Source: Acetobacteroides hydrogenigenes
GTDB taxonomy: Bacteria; Bacteroidota; Bacteroidia; Bacteroidales; ZOR0009
Assembly: GCF_004340205.1 (NCBI RefSeq)
Contig: NZ_SLWB01000002.1
Location: 186,001-250,000, forward strand
DNA: 64,000 nucleotides
Direction: 5' to 3'
Every line of letters starts with the position of its first letter. Position 1 is the first letter of the stretch. Shown in pieces: positions 32,895 through 41,884 of this stretch. Below the pieces are notes generated by a model. It worked only from the letters and a program-made list of their open reading frames with translations. It was not told the origin of the DNA and ran no database searches. A program made the translations under genes and the position numbers.

Positions 32895-33590
32895 CTAGAA
32901 CTTTAGCGCGTTGATGTCGGTAGTTTCGATAGGCTCCTGTCCGTACTTGAATACGCGAAGCGGTTTTGGACCGATTAGTTTGTATTCGTTGACCTCTAGG
33001 CGGATCATACAGCCTTCGCGTAGGCCAAGAACCATAATATCTTGGTTCAGCGCAATGAACTCTTCAATACGCTGCTCGCGGGTTTCGCCGGCATGACCAT
33101 CGGGATGGGCATCGAGGTAGTGAGGATTAATCTGGAAGGGAACTAGGTTCAGCGCATTGAACGATTCGGGCTCCGTGATAGGCATATCGTTGGTGGTACG
33201 GATAGTTGGACAGGCCATGTTCGAACCGGCGCTCCATCCGATGTATGGAGTTCCACATAGCACCTTGCGGCGAATGGCATCAACCAAGCCGTTGTTCTGA
33301 ACGCACTGCAGCAGGCGGAAGGTGTTGCCACCACCTACAACAATAGCCTCGGCCTTTTCTACGGCCTCAACGCAGCTGTCGAACTTGTGAATCGACTTAA
33401 CCTCTACGCCAACTTCGGCCAGACGGTTGGCCACCTTTGCTTCGTATTCGTCGTACGAAAAGGTTACTGCAGCGTATGGAATGAATAGTACGCTTTTAAC
33501 TTCGCCCAAAAAGTTTTTGATTTCGTGTTTCGGGTATTCGAGATACTGTTCTCCAGCGTTGGTGGAGTTGCTTATTAGTAGTAATCTCAT
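32895..33590 (-). CDS. pepE: Peptidase E (alpha-aspartyl dipeptidase, S51)
   Basis: The 231 residues match peptidase E along their length. The nucleophile elbow GWSAGSNMA (serine near residue 120) follows a VVGGGNTFRLL motif, and a histidine-bearing NPHYLDAHPDGHAGE segment is near 160. The enzyme hydrolyses dipeptides with N-terminal aspartate in the cytoplasm. The gene is 18 bp after the ThiF-like gene on the same strand, so the two may be co-transcribed. Confidence 0.92.
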   Translation of the reverse strand: MRLLLISNSTNAGEQYLEYPKHEIKNFLGEVKSVLFIPYAAVTFSYDEYEAKVANRLAEVGVEVKSIHKFDSCVEAVEKAEAIVVGGGNTFRLLQCVQNNGLVDAIRRKVLCGTPYIGWSAGSNMACPTIRTTNDMPITEPESFNALNLVPFQINPHYLDAHPDGHAGETREQRIEEFIALNQDIMVLGLREGCMIRLEVNEYKLIGPKPLRVFKYGQEPIETTDINALKF

Positions 33591-33608
33591 GGTCAGCTTT
33601 TATTTTAA

Positions 33609-34304
33609 TTAAAGTTGTTCTGTTCCAAAGGTATTTACGTCGCATTTTCGGAGGAAGGAGCTTGCTTTCCCAAGGAGGGCATTTATTGCCACAGCGGCTG
33701 CTGCACCTCCCGATATCGAGCTAACGTAGCTTGGGTAGTAGTAGTCCGACTTATAAATGGCATCTATGTCGCTAATTGCTCTGCCTATTAGGGCTAAAGC
33801 ATTATCGCCGGTGGCGCAAAGAAGGTACGAATGGAAGTTACAGCCGGTTGTCCAAACAAGTATCTTACCCTTCTTCTGGCAGTAATCTCCGATCAGCAGT
33901 AGTGTTTCCTTGCTGTAGCTGGCGTAGATTACGATTTCGGAATCATCAAGGATCTCCTGTATGTTAGAGTCACGGAGCTCCACGTTCTTAATGTTGACGC
34001 GCTCCACCAGCCTCATGTTGATGAGCTTTTCCTTGATGGCGATGGTCTTCAACTTGCCGATATCTCCTTTAGAGAAAAGGCTTCCTTGTGGAAGGGTAAA
34101 CTCGTCTATCGATCGGTGGTCTACAACCTTAATGCTGCTTACACCAGATGTTATTAGCGAAAGGAGGGTGCTAACGCCCACGCCGGTAAGGCCTACTACT
34201 GCTATCTTGGAATTTTTCAGCTTGGTTATCTCTTCAAGTCCAAGGCCTTCGAGCTCCATTATTCTGGCAAAACGTCGTTTCTCCCAATCAACAAGCTTGT
34301 CCAT
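33609..34304 (-). CDS. ThiF/TcdA-like E1-fold protein
   Basis: A 231-residue Rossmann protein with the ThiF/MoeB layout. The ATP-binding loop reads VVGLTGVGVSTLLSLITSG in place of the usual GxGGVGS, and a VVDHRSIDEFTLPQGSLFSKGDIGK segment matches the family's 'D...NLNRQ..y...diGkpK' region with the R replaced. TcdA cyclises t6A in tRNA. The normal arginine finger and the zinc cysteines are absent, so this may be a degenerate or specialised member. It sits upstream of pepE. Confidence 0.72.
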   Translation of the reverse strand: MDKLVDWEKRRFARIMELEGLGLEEITKLKNSKIAVVGLTGVGVSTLLSLITSGVSSIKVVDHRSIDEFTLPQGSLFSKGDIGKLKTIAIKEKLINMRLVERVNIKNVELRDSNIQEILDDSEIVIYASYSKETLLLIGDYCQKKGKILVWTTGCNFHSYLLCATGDNALALIGRAISDIDAIYKSDYYYPSYVSSISGGAAAAVAINALLGKASSFLRKCDVNTFGTEQL

Positions 34305-34391
34305 TTCGATTCCTGATGTTTATGCTAATTCTGTCGAAATGTACAGCTTAATTTTGGGTTGCCAAAGATAATGTGGCGAACAGTATAGTAT

Positions 34392-34431
34392 AAAAAAGCG
34401 GGAGCTTCCATTTTTGGAAGCTCCCGCTTTT
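34392..34431 (-). terminator. Strong terminator after the outer-membrane gene
   Basis: A perfect 17-bp stem (AAAAGCGGGAGCTTCCA / its complement) with a TTTT loop, positions 34394-34431, with U-rich ends on both strands. Confidence 0.92.
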
Positions 34432-34447
34432 GCTAAAAGGTATATTT

Positions 34448-35341
34448 CTAGAAGTTTAATGTAACGCCTGCTGCAAATGGGTAGAGTTCGGGACCCTTGC
34501 CATCTTGGAACATTTGGGTAAGCGAGTAGGTTGCATATACACCCCAATCGTGGTATCCAAGTTTTGCCATTAGGCTTGCGCGGAAGGGGTTTAGGTAGAA
34601 GGCATTCCAGTTTTTGTCCTTTTTTTTGCCGTTGTCGTCAACAACAACCTTTGTGTGAGAGTTTAGAAGAATTGAACCAACTACACCAAAAGAGGCGTAC
34701 ATCGATCTGTCCTTTCCACCGTTAACCTCAATTGCAACAGGAACGTTTAACCACCAATCTGTTAGCTTGGTTTTTCGGATGTTTTTACCAGGATAGAGAT
34801 CGCTCAGGTTTTTAACTGCCAACACGCCATTTTCCTTCTGAACCGTGATTTCGTTGTCGAAGCGGTAATTGTGCCATTCTGTTCCAATACCAGCTGTTAA
34901 GCCAACGTATTTGGTGATAGGCTGGGAGACGCTCGTGAGGTTTAGCACTACGTTGATGGATTTAGAATGGTTTAGGTCCATCTGTTCGTAGCCGGCAGGA
35001 AGCTTAGTGCCTCCATTGCTGTTGAAGTAGGTGTTAATGCCAAGACCAAACCCATCTAGGTGCGAATGGAACCTTTTGCTTTTTTTGTTACCTGAAGTCC
35101 AAACAGAGATATCGCCCGACTTATTCTCGTAAACGTAAACACCTTTTTTCCCAACCTTAACAGCTACGGTGTCTACATCCTTAATCTCGAAATCGTTGAT
35201 ACCCTTGTCGGATTTCTTTACAATCACGGTATCAACCAGCATTTTTTGGTCGATCTTAATGGTATCCTTTTTTTCCTCTGCATTTGATACTACTGCAAAT
35301 AGAAGAAATGCTGGTAGTATTGCTAACAATTTTTTATTCAT
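34448..35341 (-). CDS. Outer-membrane beta-barrel protein
   Basis: This 297-residue protein has a signal peptide (ends VVSNAEEKK), a 70-residue low-complexity lead with repeated VDTV/VKV segments, and a C-terminal barrel of about 8-10 strands ending in GVTLNF, the aromatic-terminal assembly signal. It resembles the PorT/OmpA-type small barrels of this phylum. It follows the anti-sigma gene by 56 bp on the same strand, suggesting a sigma-anti-sigma-barrel operon. Confidence 0.8.
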   Translation of the reverse strand: MNKKLLAILPAFLLFAVVSNAEEKKDTIKIDQKMLVDTVIVKKSDKGINDFEIKDVDTVAVKVGKKGVYVYENKSGDISVWTSGNKKSKRFHSHLDGFGLGINTYFNSNGGTKLPAGYEQMDLNHSKSINVVLNLTSVSQPITKYVGLTAGIGTEWHNYRFDNEITVQKENGVLAVKNLSDLYPGKNIRKTKLTDWWLNVPVAIEVNGGKDRSMYASFGVVGSILLNSHTKVVVDDNGKKKDKNWNAFYLNPFRASLMAKLGYHDWGVYATYSLTQMFQDGKGPELYPFAAGVTLNF

Positions 35342-35397
35342 GACTTTACGTGTTTTTTTGTTTGTTTTGCTGTATGACGAATAGCTGTGCTCGAAAG

Positions 35398-36504
35398 TTA
35401 CTTGTCCTCGTCATATTTTTTCGAGTATTTTAGGTACCCAGCCTCTAAATTGACGGCCATAAGGTTTCCTTCTGCATCATACTTGCTCGAATACTGAACG
35501 TTAGTTCCAAAAATAGAGTTTAAGCCATTGATGGCACGTGCAATGAAGACGCCTTTACGTCTTCCTTTTATGTCTTTTATTTGTTGCGAAATGGTTTCGC
35601 TTTCCATTTTTGCCTTTTCCAAAAATACTGTCAAATTTGTAGCAATTTCTGAACTATTGTTATTGCTTTCAATATTTTGATATAATGACATTTGACTTGA
35701 TTTAACTATATGGTTAGTTAAATCAATATCTTTTTGTTCAACCATTGCTAGGTTGGTTGGTTGTATATGGTCTATATGAATTTGCTCTCTAGATATACTA
35801 ATGGTATCTTTCTTTGTACTTGTTGAATTTATATCATTGTTAACGTTGTTATTACCGATATTAATTTTATTATTATATTCAGATATATGTTGTTCTGCAA
35901 GCTGACCCGTTGCTTGTGGTTCGTCAATAATCAGACCTGTTTCACCGTTTGCGCGCCCTGGCGTTGCAGTAATGCCAGGCTGAATATTGGTACTAAGCTC
36001 CTTTACTTTTTCTTCGTTTATAGTAAAGTAGAAAACAATAAGTACTGCTGATGCAATACTTGAGTATGTTATTAAATTACTTTTAAACTTTGATTTAAAA
36101 ACATTTTTCTTAAGTTTATCTTTAAATGGACATTCAACCTTTTCTACGGCTAGTTTTGTCTTTTGAAAAATGTCAAAATCGGCTTTAAGCTTTGCATTGG
36201 TAGCAATCGACCCGTCTAAGATTATTTTCTCGGAGGGTGTAATGTCTTTCTCTAGTTCGGCAACGCATAGGTAGTCGAAAGAGGAAAGTTCGTATCCTAT
36301 CTTTGGATTTCGCTTAATGGTGATCGGTGAAAAGTCTTCTTTCGTTATTTTGAATTCTCCTGTTTGTTCCATAAGCAGGTAGAATTCCTCTTCTAGATCA
36401 GGGTTGGCTGCAAGAAAATGTAACAGCCTTTCAACCATCTCGTCAGAGAGGTTCCCGTCAAAGTAGTCGAGAAAATACTCTTCGTAGTTTTTTCTAGTGA
36501 TCAT
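35398..36504 (-). CDS. Membrane anti-sigma factor-like protein
   Basis: The 368 residues show a cytosolic N-terminal ~135-residue region with an ITRKNYEEYFLDYFDGNL start, a single membrane helix at about 146-164 (LITYSSIASAVLIVFYFTI), and a long periplasmic low-complexity Asn/Ser/Thr-rich region. This is the layout of Bacteroidota anti-sigma factors. The gene begins 2 bp after the stop of the sigma gene. The periplasmic part has no recognised domain. It likely holds the sigma factor inactive until an envelope signal arrives. Confidence 0.82.
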   Translation of the reverse strand: MITRKNYEEYFLDYFDGNLSDEMVERLLHFLAANPDLEEEFYLLMEQTGEFKITKEDFSPITIKRNPKIGYELSSFDYLCVAELEKDITPSEKIILDGSIATNAKLKADFDIFQKTKLAVEKVECPFKDKLKKNVFKSKFKSNLITYSSIASAVLIVFYFTINEEKVKELSTNIQPGITATPGRANGETGLIIDEPQATGQLAEQHISEYNNKINIGNNNVNNDINSTSTKKDTISISREQIHIDHIQPTNLAMVEQKDIDLTNHIVKSSQMSLYQNIESNNNSSEIATNLTVFLEKAKMESETISQQIKDIKGRRKGVFIARAINGLNSIFGTNVQYSSKYDAEGNLMAVNLEAGYLKYSKKYDEDK

Positions 36505-36506
36505 GG

Positions 36507-36992
36507 CTATATTACGTTTTCTATTTTACCAATGTAGCTCTTTAAAAAAAGGCGGGCTCGGTATATGTACACCTTAACTTGGGATTCGCTTAAGCCTGTA
36601 ATGCTCCCGATTTCTTCGTAGGTGTATCCCTCATAGTCGCGCAAAAGTATTACCGATTTCTGATCTTCGGGAAGCAGCGAAAGGCCTTTTTGTAAAATTT
36701 CATTCAAATCAGGGCTAACTGTTGTAACCGAATCGGTGACGCGTTCTAGTCCAACATCTTCGCCTATGCGCTTTTTCTTACGGATGAGGTCTATAGTTGC
36801 ATGGTATACCGTCGTGAATAGGTACGACTTTGTTTTTTCGAATGCAATTTCTTCAACTCTCATCCAAAGTTTTTCAAAAGTATCTTGTACGATGTCATGG
36901 CATAATTCGCTATCTTTTAGCATTTTTACAGCAAACCTGTAAATGCTATCAGCATATAGATCAACGCACTTGTTATACTCGTGTGGAGTCAT
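36507..36992 (-). CDS. ECF-type RNA polymerase sigma factor
   Basis: A 161-residue sigma factor with sigma-2 (MLKDSELCHDIVQDTFEKLW) and sigma-4 (LPEDQKSVILLRDYEGYTYEEIGSITGLSESQVKVYIYRARLFLK) regions. It heads the anti-sigma and outer-membrane genes. It is a second ECF sigma system in the window, distinct from the one at 20101-20619. Confidence 0.93.
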   Translation of the reverse strand: MTPHEYNKCVDLYADSIYRFAVKMLKDSELCHDIVQDTFEKLWMRVEEIAFEKTKSYLFTTVYHATIDLIRKKKRIGEDVGLERVTDSVTTVSPDLNEILQKGLSLLPEDQKSVILLRDYEGYTYEEIGSITGLSESQVKVYIYRARLFLKSYIGKIENVI

Positions 36993-37191
36993 CTTTTTTC
37001 TTATGTTTTTACTATGACGATTTAATCATTCTAAAGTTACAGGTGGTTAAAGGTAAAATGAATATTTTTACCTTTTCGTTAGAGGTTAATTTTGGAATGG
37101 GGGTTGAAGGATGGTTCTGCTTAAATAAAGCAGGTTTAAAAGTAGATTCCTATGCTGAAATTGTATATAAAATAAACTTAAGCTGATAAAA

Positions 37192-37980
37192 ATGAAACGA
37201 ATTTTTGGGATAGTCGCTGTTGCTGCTACTTTGTTACTTGTAAGCAGCAAGCCTATTGGAAAGGATCAAGAGTCAGTTGCGTCTGATTACCTTATTCAGG
37301 CTGTTTTATGGTATCAGTCATCTCCAGAAATGCAGGCGCTCTACCTGCAAGGATTTAATATGGCAAAAACAAATCTAGTTTCCTTTGTTAAGGATCAAAC
37401 TGATAAGCCTAAGGTTGTTGTTGTTGATATTGATGAAACGATGCTAGATAATAGCCCATTTGAAGGTCGTTTGATTCATACTGGAAAATCTTTCAAACCC
37501 GAGATATGGAAGGAATGGTCTGATAAGGCAAAAGCGAAGGCGCTACCAGGTGCAGTGGATTTTACAAGGTTTGCAAAATCTCTAGGCGTAAGGGTTATCT
37601 ATATTAGCAATCGTGATACTTCCGAGATTGCCGGTACGCTTAAAAATCTTAATGATGAAGGATTTGAGTTTGCCGTGAAGGAGAACGTATTCTTTAAAAC
37701 TAACGAATCATCGAAGGACGCTCGTCGTAAGCAGGTTTCGGAGAAGTATGAGATTGTAATGCTTATTGGAGATAACCTTTCGGATTTTAGTACGGTATTC
37801 GATAAACGCGATGGCTCTTCTGAGTATGCTAGGTTAAATGAGCTGAAAAGTCAGTTTGGCTATCGCTACATTATTTTACCAAATCCAACATATGGCGATT
37901 GGGAAAAACCTATCACCAAAGGTTGTAAGTCTGAATTGGAAAAATATAACGCTCGAAAAGGGAAAGTTGTTGGCTTTTAG
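37192..37980 (+). CDS. 5'-nucleotidase, lipoprotein e(P4) family, lacking a lipobox
   Basis: The 262-residue HAD-type acid phosphatase has D79-I-D81-E-T and a later GDNLSDF (motif III), the class C phosphatase signature. It cleaves nucleotide monophosphates outside the cytoplasm. The N-terminus is a signal-like stretch (IFGIVAVAATLLLVSSKP) without a cysteine, so unlike the classical e(P4) it is probably soluble or anchored otherwise. Its stop overlaps the convergent folate gene by 4 bp. Confidence 0.9.
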   Translation: MKRIFGIVAVAATLLLVSSKPIGKDQESVASDYLIQAVLWYQSSPEMQALYLQGFNMAKTNLVSFVKDQTDKPKVVVVDIDETMLDNSPFEGRLIHTGKSFKPEIWKEWSDKAKAKALPGAVDFTRFAKSLGVRVIYISNRDTSEIAGTLKNLNDEGFEFAVKENVFFKTNESSKDARRKQVSEKYEIVMLIGDNLSDFSTVFDKRDGSSEYARLNELKSQFGYRYIILPNPTYGDWEKPITKGCKSELEKYNARKGKVVGF

Positions 37981-38528
37981 CGTTTAAAAATGTTCTTTTC
38001 GGTTACGACCATGTTGAGTGGAACATCGTGCTGATCAACAGGAACTTCATCAACAATTTGAAAGTTGTAGGCAACGCCAATTTTTGCTGCGACCGATTCC
38101 GAAAGGAGTCGGTCGTAGTAGCCTTTGCCCCTTCCCATGCGGTTACAGTTAGCATCAAAGGCTACTCCTGGTACTATTACTAAATCGATTCCGCTAATTT
38201 CAATCTTTTCTTCCGATGTTGGTTCTAGGATGCCAAATATTGGTTCAGGCTTCATTTTTTTTACACCTTCAAATCTGACCAGCTCTAGATCATTGCCCTT
38301 AATTAGTGGGAGGTATACTTTTTTGTGCTTAGACCATCTTTCTACAGCTTGATGTGTTATAACTTCGTCGTTCATCGACCAATAGGAAAGTATGGTTGAT
38401 GATTTTTTGAAAGCTTCGGTTTGTTCTACTTGGGCAAAGATTTTGTTTGAAAATTCTTCCCACTCTTTTCTGTCCTGCTGATTCTTTAGGCTTTTTATTG
38501 TAATTCTCAGCTCTTTCTTGGTTGTCAT
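37977..38528 (-). CDS. 5-formyltetrahydrofolate cyclo-ligase
   Basis: The 183-residue protein converts 5-formyl-THF to methenyl-THF with ATP. It shows the family's basic N-terminus, IILSYWSMNDEV-like strand, IVPGVAFDANCNRMGRGKGYYDRLL motif (a phosphate-binding glycine loop at about 130-150) and a C-terminal VPVDQHDVPLN. I start at the ATG at 38528; the longer frame begins with TTG. It is last in a minus-strand group with the gluzincin and SUI1 genes (5-bp gap to the former). Confidence 0.93.
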   Translation of the reverse strand: MTTKKELRITIKSLKNQQDRKEWEEFSNKIFAQVEQTEAFKKSSTILSYWSMNDEVITHQAVERWSKHKKVYLPLIKGNDLELVRFEGVKKMKPEPIFGILEPTSEEKIEISGIDLVIVPGVAFDANCNRMGRGKGYYDRLLSESVAAKIGVAYNFQIVDEVPVDQHDVPLNMVVTEKNIFKR

Positions 38529-38533
38529 AGGTG

Positions 38534-41365
38534 CTAGTTGAAATGTATTGAAAAAAATGAATTCCAAGTAACTGTTCCGTTATTATTGTAGGAAATTCGT
38601 GCTCCTGTTGTAATTGGGAATGTGCTTCTAAGTAAATTTAAATCGAATAGGACATCTGTCCCTGTTGATGAGTAAACGTTCTTTGGGTAGATCTTCCCTA
38701 TAACCTTGTTGTTCTTGTCTACAACGTACGACATTTTAGTGTTTTCGGCAAAGTCAGCAAAAAGATTGAGACGAATTCTTTTTAGATATACTAGCCATGA
38801 TAGGTTAAAATCGGGATATGCAATGGGGAAGCTGTAGTCGTTAAACAAGGCTTTGTAGTAGTTCGATCGGTAGGAGCTAGCGTATCCACGCGGAAGTGTG
38901 AATGCGTTAGAGTAGTAGTATCTATCAACTTCTTGATTCTGGTAGCAGATCCTCGTCATAAACCCATGGTTTTTGAAAAGTCCAGGTGTAATTATTCCAA
39001 GTCGGTATGCGTATAGGCGTCCGAGGTTCTCGTGCTCAAAAGGTGCCGCTGCCGTTTTGAAGTAGGCGTTTATTCCCCAACGAGGAAAAATATTCTGATG
39101 GGCGAGTTTCATTTGCAAAGCACCATAAAAGGACGATGTTATTTGATCTAATCCTTTTTCATACTTAGCCTTTGAACGATTGTATAGTATGTCGTTATAG
39201 TGACTATATTCAATAGATGGTTGAAGCAATGCATTCCAAGATCCGTATGAAAATTGTAAAGGTAAGTATGACGAGGCTGCCACTTTGAAGCGTCGTAGAG
39301 TACTATCCATTTTGTATTTTGGATTGCTAACTTGATAAAGCAGTGGTGTTGTGTTGTACCTGTCGAATCGGAGGTTGAATACAGGGAGCCATCCTTTAAA
39401 CGTGTGGCTTATGTCAATAATGTGTCCATCAGGTGTGTAACCATATCCTAGCGTTGTGAATGAGGTGCTTAAGAGGTTTTGTGACATTATGGTGAATCCT
39501 GGGTATACATTTAAGTATAGATCTTGGATGTCGGCCGGGTCGAAGTAAAAAGGAGCCCAACTGTGAAAATTAAAAAGATGGGTTAACCTGTTGTACTTTT
39601 TTACTTTAAGCATAGGCTTGTTGGGAATGCTATCTTGCAGATTAATGGCAACATTTTTGGATAGCAAATCTGCAACCGGGTAGTTAGGGGTCTTCTTTTC
39701 GTTTGCTATGGGAGCTGGGCTTGTTGTTCTTTTTGAAAGTTTATATCCATTTAGGTGGTATTCAGAAAGGATTAATTTTGATTTGTCTATAAATTCATAA
39801 TTACTTATCCCATAAATCGGTTCATATAGTTTATTAAAACTATTTGTTGATTTATTGTAAGAATACAGGCACGATTTACCCGAGTAGTCAGATATGAAGG
39901 TTATTGAATCACGAAAAACCTTAACGTCGTTCATATTTCTACGGCCAAAGTTTAGTAGGGTGTCAATTGTACTGGACGAAAGGTTTTGCTTTACCACTAT
40001 CATATTGTCATGGCTATCGAGCGTTACGTAGGCAAGGTTATTATCGGTCCATTGTAGATCTTTGGCTTGTTCGAACGGGATTGGGAATTCGTTTATGCGT
40101 TCAAAATTTTTGGAGTACAGTCCGATTGACAGCTTATTAGAGGGCAAATTTTGTAGGGTTGCAAGAGAATCGCCTTTAAGAGTTGGGTAAGAGTAGTATT
40201 TGTGATTGGAGAGAACCGAATATGATTTGCTTGTAATGGAATACTTACGTATTACAGAATATTTAACCTGTGCCCAACGTCCTGCATACATGTATTCTGT
40301 CCAGTATATATTCTCTCCATCGGTAACAGGTCTAGAATTTATAGCTCCTATTGATTTTAGCTCTTTCTCTTTTCCGTCCGAGTTAATACGAATAAGCTGT
40401 GGGTTTTTTGATAGGGAAGTTTTAAATGCATACGTGTTGTTACCAACTTTAAGTGGGAAATTGTAGTCAGAGTAATTTTTTATATAATGCTTATTTATTG
40501 GATTATAATATTTATTAATTGATAAATTACTCCATGTTGAATCGTAATACGAAATGCTCTTTTTGAAGAGTTCTTCTCGTGTATTGTTTGTGTACTTTTT
40601 TATTCCAAACGAAAAGGGTGCCAAAATGAATGGTCGCTGTGTTGTATATCTGGCGACTTTGTTCCAAATGTCATTGCCGTATTTGGCTCTAGCGTAGGAT
40701 ACCATGTGATATCCTAAGCAATAGTGATTTGGAATTGGTATTTTGTACGATCCGTTTAGATATTGATCGAATTTTAGGTTGAATTCTTCAGCAAGTCTGG
40801 TCCGATATTCAAGGTTGAAGTTTGCGCTTCTTCCTCTTCCTGATTGGGTGTAGGCAGTTTCGGATGCTACAGCGTCTCCTTCGTAGAACCAAAGTGGTAC
40901 TAACGACGCCATTAAGCCTATTCCTTGCTCTCCTAAAATGTAGAAAGAAATGCCCGTAAGTCCCTTGTAGAGGGTGGAAATTTGGGATACATGGCGAAAT
41001 TCATGAATGGCCAACTCACGAGACCATGATATCGATTCGAAGTCATGAGGGGGAAGTGCCATAAGCTCCATTCGTTTAGGAGCCCAAGAAACGAACCCAT
41101 TTGAAATTGAATTTTTAGTATGTATTAGTACTTGTATTTTTTTGGTTTTTATTCTTTTATCAAATTGAGCGTTATTGTATGATTGCTCTAGCATTGCTGC
41201 TATTCGGAGTGCATAATCGTTCAGGTCTTGTGGAAATACAACCTTGAAATGGGGTGTTTCTACGTAGTTGTATTTGACGCTGTAAGGATCTTCGCCTACT
41301 GCGTAATATTGGCCAAAGCTGCTATAAGACAGGAGTAAAATAAAAATGACTAAGATCCTTTTCAT
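38534..41365 (-). CDS. Large exported gluzincin-like protein with C-terminal barrel
   Basis: About 943 residues, signal peptide ending SFGQ. A zinc-metallopeptidase motif HEFRH lies near residue 126, followed by LWFYEGDAVASETAY, which supplies the third-ligand glutamate, as in peptidase MA/gluzincins. The middle (about 270-560) is beta-propeller-like, with repeats such as NIYWTEYMYAGRW. The last ~330 residues look like a surface-antigen barrel and end in SFFSIHFN. I start at the ATG at 41365; upstream in-frame residues lack a signal peptide. The combination of protease, propeller and barrel in one chain is notable. The region is AT-rich. Confidence 0.78.
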   Translation of the reverse strand: MKRILVIFILLLSYSSFGQYYAVGEDPYSVKYNYVETPHFKVVFPQDLNDYALRIAAMLEQSYNNAQFDKRIKTKKIQVLIHTKNSISNGFVSWAPKRMELMALPPHDFESISWSRELAIHEFRHVSQISTLYKGLTGISFYILGEQGIGLMASLVPLWFYEGDAVASETAYTQSGRGRSANFNLEYRTRLAEEFNLKFDQYLNGSYKIPIPNHYCLGYHMVSYARAKYGNDIWNKVARYTTQRPFILAPFSFGIKKYTNNTREELFKKSISYYDSTWSNLSINKYYNPINKHYIKNYSDYNFPLKVGNNTYAFKTSLSKNPQLIRINSDGKEKELKSIGAINSRPVTDGENIYWTEYMYAGRWAQVKYSVIRKYSITSKSYSVLSNHKYYSYPTLKGDSLATLQNLPSNKLSIGLYSKNFERINEFPIPFEQAKDLQWTDNNLAYVTLDSHDNMIVVKQNLSSSTIDTLLNFGRRNMNDVKVFRDSITFISDYSGKSCLYSYNKSTNSFNKLYEPIYGISNYEFIDKSKLILSEYHLNGYKLSKRTTSPAPIANEKKTPNYPVADLLSKNVAINLQDSIPNKPMLKVKKYNRLTHLFNFHSWAPFYFDPADIQDLYLNVYPGFTIMSQNLLSTSFTTLGYGYTPDGHIIDISHTFKGWLPVFNLRFDRYNTTPLLYQVSNPKYKMDSTLRRFKVAASSYLPLQFSYGSWNALLQPSIEYSHYNDILYNRSKAKYEKGLDQITSSFYGALQMKLAHQNIFPRWGINAYFKTAAAPFEHENLGRLYAYRLGIITPGLFKNHGFMTRICYQNQEVDRYYYSNAFTLPRGYASSYRSNYYKALFNDYSFPIAYPDFNLSWLVYLKRIRLNLFADFAENTKMSYVVDKNNKVIGKIYPKNVYSSTGTDVLFDLNLLRSTFPITTGARISYNNNGTVTWNSFFSIHFN

Positions 41366-41388
41366 TAACTGCGAATGTGATAGAATAA

Positions 41389-41751
41389 TTAACCTCCAGC
41401 CTTCTTTGCCTTGTAGCCTGCTTTTATGAGTAGATCTAGAATCTTTTCTCTGAAATCGCCCTGAATAAGAATTTCTCCATCTTTGACAGTTCCTCCAACT
41501 CCGCACTTGGATTTTAGCATCTTCCCAAGCTCTTTTATATCTTCTTCCGATCCGCTAAAGCCTGTAACTAGCGTAACCATTTTTCCTCCGCGCTGTTTTT
41601 TATCGAGCATTACGCGCAGATTCTGATGCTTAGGCTCTAGAGTCTCTTGATTCTCGTTATTGTCCATCTGCTCGTACTGGAAATCTGGATTTGTGGAGTA
41701 AACAACGTTAAGCCTGTCCTTCCAGTTGTTATCCTTTTCCTTTTTGGCCAT
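41389..41751 (-). CDS. SUI1/eIF1-like translation factor (YciH type)
   Basis: The 120 residues comprise a ~45-residue variable N-terminus and the SUI1 fold, with [17 protein letters not shown] and [18 protein letters not shown]. Bacterial YciH-type proteins bind the small subunit and discriminate start codons. It leads the group of three minus-strand genes and is 23 bp from the gluzincin gene. Confidence 0.93.
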   Translation of the reverse strand: MAKKEKDNNWKDRLNVVYSTNPDFQYEQMDNNENQETLEPKHQNLRVMLDKKQRGGKMVTLVTGFSGSEEDIKELGKMLKSKCGVGGTVKDGEILIQGDFREKILDLLIKAGYKAKKAGG

Positions 41752-41884
41752 TTTCAGTTCAAATTTTCGGGCTAATATAGCTAATAGCTTGTTAAAAGAC
41801 GATCGTTAACCTTCAATCCTATTGATAAAAAGATTATTTTCGCTTGATTTTAGAAAATAAATGTAAATCAGATATAATACGAAA

